This document shows positions 8,216-18,001 of a stretch of 54,003 bases of DNA, one piece after another. A program made the position numbers and the translations under genes. The stretch's first letter is position 1; each line of letters begins with the position of its first letter. Origin of the DNA: Caballeronia choica (GTDB taxonomy: Bacteria; Pseudomonadota; Gammaproteobacteria; Burkholderiales; Burkholderiaceae); NCBI RefSeq assembly GCF_001544535.1, contig NZ_FCON02000049.1, forward strand, positions 1 to 54,003. Reading direction: 5' to 3'. The notes beneath the pieces are model-generated. The model searched no databases. It had not been told where the DNA came from and saw nothing but the letters and a program-made list of their open reading frames with translations.

Positions 8216-9898
8216 ATGAAAACCCGAATTGCACTAGCCCAGCTCAACGTCACGGTCGGCGATTTCGCCGGCAACGTCGCGAAAATCGTCGATGCCGCGC
8301 GCCGCGCGCATCACGATGGTGCGAAGCTTCTGATTGCGCCTGAACTCGCGTTGTCGGGCTATCCGCCGGAAGACCTGCTGTTGCGTCCCGCGTTTTATCG
8401 CGCGAGTGCCGGGGCGCTCTTCGAGCTTGCCGCGCAACTGAAGGCGTTCCCGGGCTTGCGCGTGATCGTCGGGCATCCGCATCGCGAGCATGACGAGACG
8501 CACAACAACGCTCCGATCCCGCGCGGCGTGCCGCCCGTCGACACGTACAACGCGGCGTCGCTGATCGTCGACGGGGAGATCGTCGGCACGTATCTGAAGC
8601 AGGACCTGCCGAACGCCGAAGTCTTCGACGAGAAGCGCTACTTCGCCTCCGACCCGAAACCGTTTGTGTTCGACCTCGATGGCGTGCGCTACGGCGTCGT
8701 GATCTGCGAGGACGCATGGCATGCGTCGGCGGCGCAGCTCGCGAAGGCGGCGGGCGCGCAAGTGCTGCTGATTCCGAACGGCTCGCCGTTTCATCTCAAC
8801 AAGGAATCGGTGCGCTTCGACATCCTGCGCGCGCGCATCCGCGAGACCGGCATGCCGATGGTCTACGTGAATCTCGTCGGCGGACAGGACGAGCTGATCT
8901 TCGACGGCGGCTCGTTCGTGCTCGATGCCGAAGGGCAAATCGTCGCGAAGATGGCGCAGTTCGAAGAAGACATCGGCTTTGTCGAATTCGACGGCACCAC
9001 GCCGGTGCGTGCCGCGATCGCCAGCGATCAGTCGCAAGAGGCGCAGGTGTACCGGGCGCTCGTGGTCGGCGTGCGCGACTACATCGGCAAGAACGGCTTT
9101 CCGGGCGTGATCATCGGCTTGTCGGGCGGCGTGGATTCGGCGCTCGTGCTCGCCGTCGCGTGCGATGCGCTCGGCCCCGAACGCGTGCGCGCCGTGATGA
9201 TGCCGTCGCGCTATACGGCCGATATCTCCACCACCGACGCCCGCGAGATGGCGGCGCGCGTCGGCGTGAAATACGACGAGATCGCGATCGCACCGATGTT
9301 CGAGGCCTTCCGCGGCGCGCTCGCCGACGAGTTCAAGGACCGCGCCGAAGACGCCACCGAGGAAAACATCCAGGCACGCATTCGGGGCACGCTCCTGATG
9401 GCGCTGTCGAACAAGTTCGGCTCGCTCGTGCTCACCACCGGCAACAAGAGCGAGATGGCGGTCGGCTACTGCACGCTCTACGGCGATATGGCGGGCGGCT
9501 TCGCGGTGATCAAGGACATCGCGAAGACGCTGGTCTACAAGGTCTGCCACTACCGCAACCAGACCGATGCATACGGCCGCCGCGACGTGATTCCCGAGCG
9601 GATCCTCACGCGCGCGCCGTCGGCGGAGTTGCGCGAGAACCAGACCGACCAGGACAGCCTGCCGCCCTACGAAGTGCTCGACGCGATCATGCGCATGTAC
9701 ATGGAAGAGGACCGGTCGCTCGCGGAGATCGTCGCCGCCGGCTACTCGCCCGACGACGTGAAGCGCGTCACGCGCCTCATCAAGATCAACGAATACAAGC
9801 GCCGCCAGGCGCCGATCGGCATCCGCGTGACGCATCGCGCGTTTGGCCGCGACTGGCGTTATCCGATCACCTCGCGGTTTACCGAACCGCTGGCTTGA
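8216..9898 (+). CDS. nadE: Glutamine-dependent NAD+ synthase
   Basis: A two-domain cytoplasmic enzyme of 560 residues that makes NAD+ from deamido-NAD+ using ammonia from glutamine. The N-terminal nitrilase-type amidase domain shows the catalytic triad Glu43 (APELALSGYP), Lys128 (GTYLKQDLPN) and Cys164 (VVICEDAWH). The C-terminal ATP-pyrophosphatase domain has SGGVDSA at 303-309 and TTGNKSEMAVGYCTLYGDMAGG. The ATG at 8216 starts MKTRIALAQLN, the usual family start, although no good Shine-Dalgarno is seen. It is followed closely by glnB, an arrangement that is common in beta-proteobacteria. Confidence 0.96.
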   Translation: MKTRIALAQLNVTVGDFAGNVAKIVDAARRAHHDGAKLLIAPELALSGYPPEDLLLRPAFYRASAGALFELAAQLKAFPGLRVIVGHPHREHDETHNNAPIPRGVPPVDTYNAASLIVDGEIVGTYLKQDLPNAEVFDEKRYFASDPKPFVFDLDGVRYGVVICEDAWHASAAQLAKAAGAQVLLIPNGSPFHLNKESVRFDILRARIRETGMPMVYVNLVGGQDELIFDGGSFVLDAEGQIVAKMAQFEEDIGFVEFDGTTPVRAAIASDQSQEAQVYRALVVGVRDYIGKNGFPGVIIGLSGGVDSALVLAVACDALGPERVRAVMMPSRYTADISTTDAREMAARVGVKYDEIAIAPMFEAFRGALADEFKDRAEDATEENIQARIRGTLLMALSNKFGSLVLTTGNKSEMAVGYCTLYGDMAGGFAVIKDIAKTLVYKVCHYRNQTDAYGRRDVIPERILTRAPSAELRENQTDQDSLPPYEVLDAIMRMYMEEDRSLAEIVAAGYSPDDVKRVTRLIKINEYKRRQAPIGIRVTHRAFGRDWRYPITSRFTEPLA

Positions 9899-9951
9899 TC
9901 AAAGGCGTCTAGAATCGAATGCATCTGTCCTGAGTTCCGACCATCCGATAG

Positions 9952-10311
<360 letters not shown>

Positions 10312-10541
10312 TCGCTGCAGCGGATTCTTCGGAGTAGCAAGCTTTTTCATGACGACCGGGCGCGTGCACCATTGCGGCGCGCGCCCGGGACGCGCTCGAA
10401 CGGCGCCGTCGCTTCGCGCGACCGGCCGCACGTATCCCGTTTCTGTTTCCCACCCACGCGCTTTTTTGAGACCGCTCGCGACCGTTGAAAGTCGATGCGG
10501 TAATATCGCCGTCTCTGTATACTTTTTGTAAGGATTTGTGG

Positions 10542-12302
10542 ATGCACCACGCGATCGGCTTCATTCAGGATCTGGCGGTGATCATGGCGATCGCGGGCGT
10601 CGTGACGGTGCTGTTTCATCGGTTGAAGCAACCTGTCGTGCTCGGCTACATCGTGGCGGGCGTGATCATCGGGCCGTACACGCCGCCGTTCCAGTTGATC
10701 CACGACGAAGCCACGATCCAGACGCTCGGCGAACTCGGCGTCGTGTTCCTGATGTTTTCGCTCGGGCTCGAATTCAGCTTGCGCAAGCTCTTCAAGGTCG
10801 GCGCGACGGCGTTTGTCGCGGCGCTGTCCGAGATCGTGCTGATGATCTGGATCGGCTATGAGATCGGCCGCTGGTTCGGCTGGAACTCGATGGATTCGCT
10901 GTTCCTCGGCGCAATGCTCGCCATTTCGTCGACGACGATCATCGTCAAGGCGCTCTCCGAACTCGGCATGAAGGGCGAGGGCTTCGCGCAACTGATCTTC
11001 GGCATCTTGATCGTCGAGGACATTCTCGCGATTGCGATGCTCGTGCTGCTTTCCGGCATCGCGCAGACGGGGTCGGTGAGCGCGGGCGTCGCGTTCGTCA
11101 CGCTCGGGCAACTGATGCTTTTCATGACGGTGTCGCTCGTGGTCGGCATCCTGATCGTGCCGCGCGCGCTCGATTACGTCGCGCGGGCGAAAAGCGACGA
11201 GATGCTGCTCGTCACCGTGCTCGGCTTCTGCTTCGGCTTTTGCCTGCTGGTCGTGAAGCTCGACTACAGCATCGCGCTCGGCGCGTTCCTGATCGGGGCG
11301 ATCATGGCGGAGGCGCGGAGCCTCCATCGGATCGAAAAGCTGATCGCGCCGGTGCGCGACATGTTCTCCGCGATCTTCTTCGTGACGATCGGCCTCTTGC
11401 TCAACCCGGCCGTGCTCGTCGACTACGCGTGGCCGATCGCCGTCATCACCGTGGCGGTCGTGGTCGGCAAGATCGTGTCGTGCGGGCTCGGCACGTTCCT
11501 CGCGGGCAAGGACGGGCGCACGTCGATGCGCGTGGGCATGAGCGTCGCGCAGATCGGCGAGTTCTCGTTCATCATCGCGTCGCTCGGGTTGTCGCTGAAG
11601 GTGACGAGCAGCTTTCTCTATCCGATCGCGGTGGCCGTTTCCGCGCTGACCACGCTCTTCACGCCGTACCTGATCCGCGCCGCCGATCCGATCACCTTGC
11701 GCCTCGCGCGTTCGATGCCCGCGCCGGTCGCGAACACGTTCGGGCTCTATTCGCAGTGGCTCGCGAGCCTCGGGCCGGAATCCGGCGGCCCGACCCTCTT
11801 CAGCATGACGCGGCGCATCGTGCTGCAGATCGCGGTGAATCTCGCGCTCGTCGCGGCGATTTTCATGGGCGCGACGTACGCCGCGCCGTACGCGACCGGG
11901 TACCTGTCGCGCTGGCTGCAAACCAGCGACGCGCAGCGCGTCGTGCTGTGGAGCGCGGCGCTCGTCGTGTCGCTGCCGTTTCTCGTCGCGGTGTATCGCA
12001 AGCTCGGATCGCTCGCGCTGCTGCTCGCCGAGGTGAGCGTGCAGCCGGCAAAGGCGGGGCGCTTCACCAGCGCGATTCGCTCGACGATCTCCGGGCTGAT
12101 CCCGATCGTCGCGATGTTCGGCGTCTTTCTGCTGGTGGCGGCGCTGTCGGGCGCGATCCTGCCGCCATTCGGCCTGATGATCGCGGTGCTGCTTTGCGCG
12201 GCGCTGTTGCTCACGGTATTGTGGCGCTGGTGCGTGAAGATCCACGCGACGATGCAGATTGCGTTGCGCGAGACCTTCGAGGAACCGCCCGATCATCCCT
12301 GA
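10542..12302 (+). CDS. Cation:proton antiporter, CPA2 (Kef/YbaL-like) family
   Basis: An inner-membrane protein of 586 residues with 12 or more predicted helices. The N-terminal transport domain has LKQPVVLGYIVAGVIIGP, FSLGLEFS, and SSTTIIVKALSE, all typical of KefB/YbaL-like monovalent cation/proton antiporters. An EDILAIAML motif carries the acidic pair in the membrane. No RCK/TrkA-N nucleotide-binding domain is present; the C-terminal part is another block of hydrophobic segments. The ATG at 10542 has AAGGA 8 bases upstream, so the upstream ATG at 10485 is not preferred. Ion specificity (K+ or Na+) cannot be told. Confidence 0.9.
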   Translation: MHHAIGFIQDLAVIMAIAGVVTVLFHRLKQPVVLGYIVAGVIIGPYTPPFQLIHDEATIQTLGELGVVFLMFSLGLEFSLRKLFKVGATAFVAALSEIVLMIWIGYEIGRWFGWNSMDSLFLGAMLAISSTTIIVKALSELGMKGEGFAQLIFGILIVEDILAIAMLVLLSGIAQTGSVSAGVAFVTLGQLMLFMTVSLVVGILIVPRALDYVARAKSDEMLLVTVLGFCFGFCLLVVKLDYSIALGAFLIGAIMAEARSLHRIEKLIAPVRDMFSAIFFVTIGLLLNPAVLVDYAWPIAVITVAVVVGKIVSCGLGTFLAGKDGRTSMRVGMSVAQIGEFSFIIASLGLSLKVTSSFLYPIAVAVSALTTLFTPYLIRAADPITLRLARSMPAPVANTFGLYSQWLASLGPESGGPTLFSMTRRIVLQIAVNLALVAAIFMGATYAAPYATGYLSRWLQTSDAQRVVLWSAALVVSLPFLVAVYRKLGSLALLLAEVSVQPAKAGRFTSAIRSTISGLIPIVAMFGVFLLVAALSGAILPPFGLMIAVLLCAALLLTVLWRWCVKIHATMQIALRETFEEPPDHP

Positions 12303-12438
12303 TTCTTTTTGCGGGTTTCGCGATTTGTCCGGTTACGGCAATAATGTGAGCAATTGTTTGATGGTTTGCCGCGTCCGGACCAGAGGCGGATAATCAAAAT
12401 CTGTCCATTCTCACAGCGCACCATGCGCCTGAAACGGA

Positions 12439-13821
12439 ATGAGCGAAAACAATACGCCTGACGCCGGAACGACCGGCAATCAATCTTCTTCAAGCGCTGC
12501 GGCAGCGTCGGCCGGTACCGGCAGCAAACCGGCCGCGTCCTCGACGGCGCCTTCGAGTTCCACCTCTCCTTCTTCCGGCATTCCCGCGGCGGCTGCGCCG
12601 GGCCCGCAAGCGAGTGCCGCCGAGCGCGCCTCGACCGACCAGCCCGCCAGCGCGTCGAATGTCGAGCCTGCCGACAAGGCAGCCGCCCAACGCGCCGAAG
12701 CACGCGCAACCGCCGCGCAGGCAGCCGGTTCGCAGACGAGCAGCGAGGCGTCGGCGAAGGCGAGTCTTGCCGCGAAGATCGAGACCGCGACGGAAGCGGA
12801 GGCCGCCCTGGCGGCCGAGGATGTCGAATCGGTCGAGGTCCGCTCGACGAGACTGCCGCCCGAATTCAGCGCCACGCCCGATCTCACCGCAGCGAATCCG
12901 CCGCCGATCCCGCCCGGCGCGCCCAACCCGACCCAGGCGCCGCCGGCCTATTTGCGGCGCACGGATTCTGCATGGTCGGTGTTCGGCCGCGTGATGGCGG
13001 CGCGGGCGCGCCAGATCTTCGACCGCGCCGGCCAGCGGATCACGCAGCGTACGTTGCGCATCGGCGTGTCGGCGCGCATCTTCCATCCGGAGCCAGGCGC
13101 GAAGGGCCTGCGCGGCAAGACGCTGCAGTATCTGGAGGAGTCGATTGCGCACTGGGTGATGTCGCGCGACGTGCTGGTGTTCATGATCCCGACGGTCGGC
13201 CATCAGGGCATGCTGCATCCGAGCAATATCCGGCTGCGCGATTACGCGAAGCATCTCGACGGCCTGTTGCTGCAAGGCGGCGCCGATGTCTCGCCGCAGT
13301 CGTACGAAGAAGCCGCGACGCGCCCCGAATGGCCCGGCGATCGCGTGCGCGACATGTACGAACTGGAGCTGCTGCACGAGTTCATCGAATCGGGCAAGCC
13401 CGTGCTCGGCGTGTGCCGCGGCTGTCAGCTGATCAACGTCGCGTTTGGCGGGACGCTGTATCAGGACATCGCCACCGATGTGCCGACAGCCGGTATCCAC
13501 GTGAACGAGCAATACGACCAGCATCGCCACTCGATCCGCTTCCCCGACGGCTCGACGCTCGTCAACATGTTCCCGGGACGCCAGGAGGCGCTCGTCAACT
13601 CGATCCACCATCAGGCGGTGCGGACCGTGGGGCGCGACCTGAATATCGAGGCGGTGTCGGCCGGCGACGGCATCATCGAAGCGGTGCGCTACCGGCGCGC
13701 GCCGTTCGTCGTCGGCGTGCAGTGGCACCCGGAGTTCCACCGCGCCGGCGGCGACGAATTGCTCGATTGCACGCCGCTGCTCGACACGTTTCTGCGCGTC
13801 GCGCGGGAGACGCGGTTCTGA
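12439..13821 (+). CDS. Class I glutamine amidotransferase-like gamma-Glu-GABA hydrolase family protein
   Basis: A 460-residue protein. Its catalytic part (about 205-460) is a PuuD-like peptidase C26 domain with nucleophile Cys326 in GVCRGCQ, and His430 and Glu432 in VQWHPEF. It should cleave gamma-glutamyl amides. The first 170 or so residues are an Ala/Ser/Pro-rich, low-complexity tail with a short charged stretch, followed by TQAPPAYLRR; PuuD enzymes are about 250 residues and lack it. There is no signal peptide. The ATG at 12439 has only a weak upstream site, so part of the tail could be an artefact of start choice, but GC-rich coding periodicity continues through it. Confidence 0.82.
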   Translation: MSENNTPDAGTTGNQSSSSAAAASAGTGSKPAASSTAPSSSTSPSSGIPAAAAPGPQASAAERASTDQPASASNVEPADKAAAQRAEARATAAQAAGSQTSSEASAKASLAAKIETATEAEAALAAEDVESVEVRSTRLPPEFSATPDLTAANPPPIPPGAPNPTQAPPAYLRRTDSAWSVFGRVMAARARQIFDRAGQRITQRTLRIGVSARIFHPEPGAKGLRGKTLQYLEESIAHWVMSRDVLVFMIPTVGHQGMLHPSNIRLRDYAKHLDGLLLQGGADVSPQSYEEAATRPEWPGDRVRDMYELELLHEFIESGKPVLGVCRGCQLINVAFGGTLYQDIATDVPTAGIHVNEQYDQHRHSIRFPDGSTLVNMFPGRQEALVNSIHHQAVRTVGRDLNIEAVSAGDGIIEAVRYRRAPFVVGVQWHPEFHRAGGDELLDCTPLLDTFLRVARETRF

Positions 13822-13878
13822 TTTGCGCGTGTCGGTGAGCCGGCGCGAAAGGCGGGAAGCTCGAGGGAAGGCAGTCTT

Positions 13879-14808
13879 TCAGTCGAGCAGGTAATCCGCC
13901 GTTTGGGACGGCGGCACCGGCGTGCGTTCGAAGTCCGGGTCCGCCGCCATGTCGTGCAGCGCGATCTCCAGCGCCTCGCACATCGTGTTCAGCGCGAGGT
14001 CGTTCTCCTCCGTGCCGAACGGGTCCTCGATCTGCGCGGCAATCGCCTCCAGCGCCATGAACGCGTAGGCAAGCAGCAGCGCGAACAGCGGCGTCAGCAG
14101 CCCGGCTCCATCGACGAGACCGAACGGCAGCATCACGCAGAACAGATAGACCGTGCGGTGGATCATCACCGAATACGAGAACGGCAGCGGCGTCGTCGCA
14201 AGACGCTCGCATCCGCCGATCACCTCCGACAGCGCGTTCAAATTGTGCTCGAACGCAAGCAACGCATAACCGTCGATCGACCCTTCGCGCGACCGCGCGG
14301 CCACCCATTCGCCAAGCCACAGCAGGATCGTCGCGGGGCGGAATTGCGCTGCGAGCACGCGTGCGTACAGCTCGGGCGGCAGGCGCGGCGCGAGGTCGTC
14401 GCGGGCATCGGTGCCTCGCAACTGGTGACGCAGCGCGTGCGCGAAGCCGCCGAGCGCGGCGATGAACGGGCGCGTCCGGGCGGCGTCGGGTTCGCGCGGC
14501 AGCGTGAGCGCCTGCCGGGTCAGCGAACGCGCGCTGATCGCGAGCGTGCCCCAGAGCTTGCGGCCTTCCCACCAGCGCTCATAGCTTGCGCCATTGCGAA
14601 AACCGAGAAACACCGCGAGCGCGATGCCGACGAGCGCGAACGGCGGCGTGCCGAGCCCGGCGGGATAGCTGCGCAGGTGATCGTGCAGGAAGATCGCGAC
14701 GATCGACAGCACGAAGATCAACGCGAGCCTCGGCAGAAGCTGCGGCAGGACGGACCCGCGCCAGACGAAGAGCATGCGGAACCAGTGGAGCTTGGGGCGG
14801 ATGATCAT
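13879..14808 (-). CDS. Bestrophin family (UPF0187-like) ion channel protein
   Basis: A 309-residue membrane protein. It matches bacterial bestrophin homologues: MIIRPKLHWFRMLFVWRGSVLPQ at the N-terminus, then FLGFRNGASYERWWEGRKLWG after the second hydrophobic segment, and IEDPFGTEENDLALN near the C-terminus. Bacterial bestrophins such as KpBest are pentameric channels conducting cations; selectivity here is unknown. AGGAAC lies 5 bases before the ATG. The start codon follows a truncated HEPN-like reading frame by 11 bases, so the gene may be read from the promoter of the HTH-nucleotidyltransferase gene upstream. Confidence 0.88.
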   Translation of the reverse strand: MIIRPKLHWFRMLFVWRGSVLPQLLPRLALIFVLSIVAIFLHDHLRSYPAGLGTPPFALVGIALAVFLGFRNGASYERWWEGRKLWGTLAISARSLTRQALTLPREPDAARTRPFIAALGGFAHALRHQLRGTDARDDLAPRLPPELYARVLAAQFRPATILLWLGEWVAARSREGSIDGYALLAFEHNLNALSEVIGGCERLATTPLPFSYSVMIHRTVYLFCVMLPFGLVDGAGLLTPLFALLLAYAFMALEAIAAQIEDPFGTEENDLALNTMCEALEIALHDMAADPDFERTPVPPSQTADYLLD

Positions 14809-14819
14809 GGGGTTCCTGA

Positions 14820-14942
14820 TCAGCGTGCGGGGGATCGGTCAGGCATGGCCAGTTGCCTCGCTGCCGCCAGCAATCTCGCTATCTGTTCGCGGTTCGGCGT
14901 GATCGCATCAAGGCTCGTTCCCAACAAGTTTTGCAAGGTCAT
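14820..14942 (-). pseudogene. Truncated HEPN-domain partner of an MNT/HEPN pair
   Basis: A 40-codon reading frame whose ATG lies inside the end of the HTH-nucleotidyltransferase gene (35-base overlap). It starts MTLQNLLGTSLDAITP, continues to a RLLAAAR segment, then ends with unrelated residues and a stop 11 bases before the bestrophin start. From memory, the gene normally following this type of regulator encodes a HEPN-domain protein of about 130-150 residues with just such an N-terminus. The body, including the expected RxxxxH motif, is missing. Whether the short peptide is made is unknown. Confidence 0.6.
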
Positions 14943-15513
14943 GCTCGCTTCCCACGACAAAGGTCTTCGGTTTCGACAGCAGGTCGAGCGCGAACGCATC
15001 GCCGCGCTGGACGCTGCTTCGCCAGTCGGCCGGAGCAATCACCTTGGGATTGATCTCGCGCCCGAGCGTCGACTGCGCCGGATATAGCTGCGTGACCGCG
15101 TCGGCGAAGCCCGTCGATCCGATCATCATCAGGTCGATGTCGCTATCCGCGCGCTCCTGCCCGCGCGCGACCGGACCGAAGATGAAGGCAACCTCGATGC
15201 TGGCGGCAAGCGGCGCGAGCGTATTGGCAATGACATCCGCGACGCCCGACGTCTTGCGCATGATGCTCGCGAGTTCATCGTAGATCGGCGAGGCGCGGTT
15301 GGCCAAGTAGGCCAATTGGTTACCGCGACGCTCGCTCTTGAGGATGCCGGCTTGGGCGAGCCTGCTGAGTTCCTTGTGGAGTGTTCCGGCTGATGTGCCG
15401 GTCAGGCGCGCAATCTCGCGGACGTGGAATGCTTCGTCCGGGCGCAAGAGCAAAAGCGCCAGGACGCGGCGGCGATATCCGCTGAAGAGCGTATCGGAGG
15501 GGGAACGTAGCAT
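14908..15513 (-). CDS. HTH transcriptional regulator fused to a minimal nucleotidyltransferase domain
   Basis: A 201-residue protein. Residues 10-75 form a winged-helix HTH of ArsR-like type (FHVREIARLTGTSAGTLHKELSRL is the recognition region). Residues 105-165 form a MNT-type nucleotidyltransferase domain with metal ligands Asp125 and Asp127 (SDIDLMMIG). The usual GS of the G-S-x-A-R-G motif is G-P here (residues 113-114). MNT proteins pair with HEPN toxins and can AMPylate them; the partner gene downstream is truncated. The ATG lies only 5 bases from a perfect palindrome, suggesting autoregulation and a very short or absent leader. Confidence 0.82.
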   Translation of the reverse strand: MLRSPSDTLFSGYRRRVLALLLLRPDEAFHVREIARLTGTSAGTLHKELSRLAQAGILKSERRGNQLAYLANRASPIYDELASIMRKTSGVADVIANTLAPLAASIEVAFIFGPVARGQERADSDIDLMMIGSTGFADAVTQLYPAQSTLGREINPKVIAPADWRSSVQRGDAFALDLLSKPKTFVVGSEHDLAKLVGNEP

Positions 15514-15515
15514 GA

Positions 15516-15545
15516 TTGGCTACGATCGTAGCTTTTTTGGCTACG
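15516..15545. promoter_or_regulatory. Operator-like repeats upstream of the HTH-MNT gene
   Basis: A perfect 14-base palindrome, GCTACGATCGTAGC (15519-15532), lies within two direct TTGGCTACG copies at 15516 and 15537, spaced 21 bases (two helical turns). A third CTACG falls on codons 2-3 of the regulator. The position against the start codon fits autorepression by the HTH protein. Confidence 0.55.
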
Positions 15546-15773
15546 TTATTCAAGCCGCGTGCATGCATTGCGAGCGCTCTAAGTTTTAGTGGAACCTATC
15601 CAGACTCTCGACGGCGGCGCGCGTATCGGTCTGATTGCGCACGTCGATTTGCTGCGTCGTTGCAGCCAGCGAACGATGACCGCGGCGGATGCTGCTCAAG
15701 TTTGCCGATCTCATGCCGATATAGAGCCTGTATGTCCATTCGGCAAAACGATTTCATCAGTTGGAACACTCAA

Positions 15774-16337
15774 ATGCAGAGACGACTACTATCGATTCTT
15801 ATCGTGAGCGCAAGCACAGGTTTCTTCGGCGGATGCGCCGCTACGCTGCAGACCCAGGACAATGCGCCGTCGGGTGAAAGGACCTCGGTAGCCAGCATCG
15901 CTGTTCCACCTGCTTCAACCCATACAGTTGTTCTGCGCATGAACGGATCAAAGGTAGCCACGGCCTCGTCCGACTGGCCGCAGGTGCAGACAGAATGGCG
16001 GGAAGCCATGCAAGGTGCCTCAAACCCGGAAGGACTTGACTTCATCGATGAAACCGCAGGAATAGCATCCCGGAGCGGCGCCGGCACAGTCGTGGATGTC
16101 TATGTTGACGACTACCACTTCGTCTCTCAAGGTGCACGGATCGCATTTGGAATCATGACAGGCAATGCCTTCATGCGAGCCAAGGTGACTTTCCGCGATC
16201 TGCAGACTGACCAGGTATTCGGGGAGCGCTCCTACAACACCAAGTCTTCGGCATGGCAGGGCATCTTCGCACCGACTACCGACAGGCAGACCCGTGCCAT
16301 CGTGGCTGATGTCGTGAAGCAGATTAATCCGCGTTAG
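15774..16337 (+). CDS. DUF4410-like lipoprotein
   Basis: A 187-residue exported protein. The N-terminus is a lipoprotein signal: MQRRLLSILIVSAS followed by GFFGGC, with Cys21 as the lipidation site. The mature part has a beta-rich pattern, including GTVVDVYVDDYHFVSQGARIAFGIMTGNAFMRAKV, which resembles DUF4410 proteins; function is unknown. GGAAC lies 7 bases before the ATG, so in-frame sequence upstream is not taken. Base composition is less GC-rich than the flanks. The 228 bases between this gene and the operator repeats hold no clear gene. Confidence 0.72.
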   Translation: MQRRLLSILIVSASTGFFGGCAATLQTQDNAPSGERTSVASIAVPPASTHTVVLRMNGSKVATASSDWPQVQTEWREAMQGASNPEGLDFIDETAGIASRSGAGTVVDVYVDDYHFVSQGARIAFGIMTGNAFMRAKVTFRDLQTDQVFGERSYNTKSSAWQGIFAPTTDRQTRAIVADVVKQINPR

Positions 16338-16457
16338 CGCATCGCGTCCGCCGTGCAACGCGCGGTTGGCGTATCCGGTTTTAGCGATGCAGCAGAAAGC
16401 ACCGCCCAATACGGATACCCCTTTTCTTGATTAGCGAAAACGCGCGGACCACCTCGC

Positions 16458-17861
16458 TTACAACGCCGCCCGCGCCGCCTTCACCGCCGCCCGAACCTGT
16501 TCCGGCGCCGTCCCGCCGGCATGATCGCGGCTCGCCACCGATCCTTCGAGCGTCAAATACTCGAACACGTCATCGCCAAGCAGATGCGCGACCCTCGGCA
16601 ACTCCTCGCGCATTTCCTCCAGCGACAAATCCGCCAGATCGCAGTTGCGATCCACGCAGATGCGCACCGCATGCGCGACCGCTTCGTGCGCATCGCGGAA
16701 CGGCAGGCCGCGCTTCACCAGATAGTCGGCGAGATCGGTTGCCGTCGAGAAGCCCTGCAACGCCGCCGCACGCATCGCGTCCGGCTTCACCGTGATGCCC
16801 GCCGCCATCTCCGCGAAGATCCGCAGCGTGTCGGCGACCGTATCGACGGTGTCGAAGAGCGGTTCCTTGTCTTCCTGATTGTCCTTGTTGTACGCGAGCG
16901 GCTGGCCCTTCATCAGCGTGAGGAGCGCCATCAAATGCCCGTTCACGCGCCCGGTCTTGCCGCGTGCGAGTTCCGGCACGTCCGGGTTCTTCTTCTGCGG
17001 CATGATCGACGAGCCGGTGCAGAAGCGGTCCGCCAGATCGATGAAGCCGACGCGCGGGCTCATCCACAGCACGAGTTCTTCCGAGAAACGCGAGACGTGC
17101 GTCATCACGAGCGCCGCCGCTGCCGTGAATTCGATCGCGAAATCGCGATCCGAAACCGCATCGAGCGAATTCGCGCAGATGCCGTCGAAGCCAAGCGTCT
17201 TCGCCACCGCGTGCCGGTCGATCGGATAGCTCGTGCCCGCGAGCGCCGCCGCGCCGAGCGGCAGGCGGTTCACGCGCGCGCGGCAGTCGCGCATGCGCTC
17301 GCTGTCGCGGGTGAACATCTCGACGTAGGCGAGCAGGTGATGCCCGAACGTCACCGGCTGCGCGACTTGCAAGTGCGTGAAGCCGGGCATGATCGTGCCG
17401 GCGTGCTGCTCGGCGAGATCGATCAGCGCGAGGCGCAATCCCTTCAGCAGATCGCCGATGCGGTCGATTTCGCCGCGCAGCCACAGGCGGATGTCGGTCG
17501 CGACCTGGTCGTTGCGTGAGCGGCCGGTGTGCAGGCGCTTGCCGGCATCGCCGATCAGCGCCGTGAGGCGCGCTTCGATGTTCAGGTGCACGTCTTCCAG
17601 ATCGAGCTTCCACTCGAACTCGCCGCGCTCGATTTCGCCCCGGATCTGCGTCATGCCGCGTTGAATCGCTTCCAGGTCGTCCACGCCGATGATCTTCTGC
17701 GCAGCGAGCATCGATGCATGCGCGAGCGATCCTTCGATGTCGACGAGCGCGAGCCGCTTGTCGAAAAACACCGACGACGTATAGCGTTTGACGAGTTCCG
17801 ACATCGGCTCGGAGAAGCGAGCCGACCAGGCTTCGCCTTTTTTGTGCAGTTGGGACGTCAT
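16458..17861 (-). CDS. argH: Argininosuccinate lyase
   Basis: A cytoplasmic fumarase/aspartase superfamily enzyme of 467 residues, normal for ArgH. It splits argininosuccinate into arginine and fumarate, the last step of arginine synthesis. Present are SARFSEP near the N-terminus, [13 protein letters not shown], the [11 protein letters not shown] block, the flexible-loop signature [12 protein letters not shown] with the catalytic Ser, and the [33 protein letters not shown] region split here by description. The start is the ATG at 17861, which gives [16 protein letters not shown]. It stands alone, with the anti-sigma gene next on the same strand 140 bases on. Confidence 0.97.
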   Translation of the reverse strand: MTSQLHKKGEAWSARFSEPMSELVKRYTSSVFFDKRLALVDIEGSLAHASMLAAQKIIGVDDLEAIQRGMTQIRGEIERGEFEWKLDLEDVHLNIEARLTALIGDAGKRLHTGRSRNDQVATDIRLWLRGEIDRIGDLLKGLRLALIDLAEQHAGTIMPGFTHLQVAQPVTFGHHLLAYVEMFTRDSERMRDCRARVNRLPLGAAALAGTSYPIDRHAVAKTLGFDGICANSLDAVSDRDFAIEFTAAAALVMTHVSRFSEELVLWMSPRVGFIDLADRFCTGSSIMPQKKNPDVPELARGKTGRVNGHLMALLTLMKGQPLAYNKDNQEDKEPLFDTVDTVADTLRIFAEMAAGITVKPDAMRAAALQGFSTATDLADYLVKRGLPFRDAHEAVAHAVRICVDRNCDLADLSLEEMREELPRVAHLLGDDVFEYLTLEGSVASRDHAGGTAPEQVRAAVKAARAAL

Positions 17862-18001
17862 GGTGATTTCAGGTTCGGGACAGTGAGCGGCAGCAGGCGG
17901 CGCGAAGCCGGGGAATCCGCGATTTTAGCATCGGAGTTTTCGTAAAACGCGCTCGTGCGCCGGCCCCGGGCGCGCCCGGGCGGCGCACGGGACGGCGCGC
18001 A

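Noticed and set aside
10347-12296. Long minus-strand frame opposite the antiporter
   Set aside because: Arg/His/Glu-rich shadow; the plus strand encodes a clear CPA2 antiporter.
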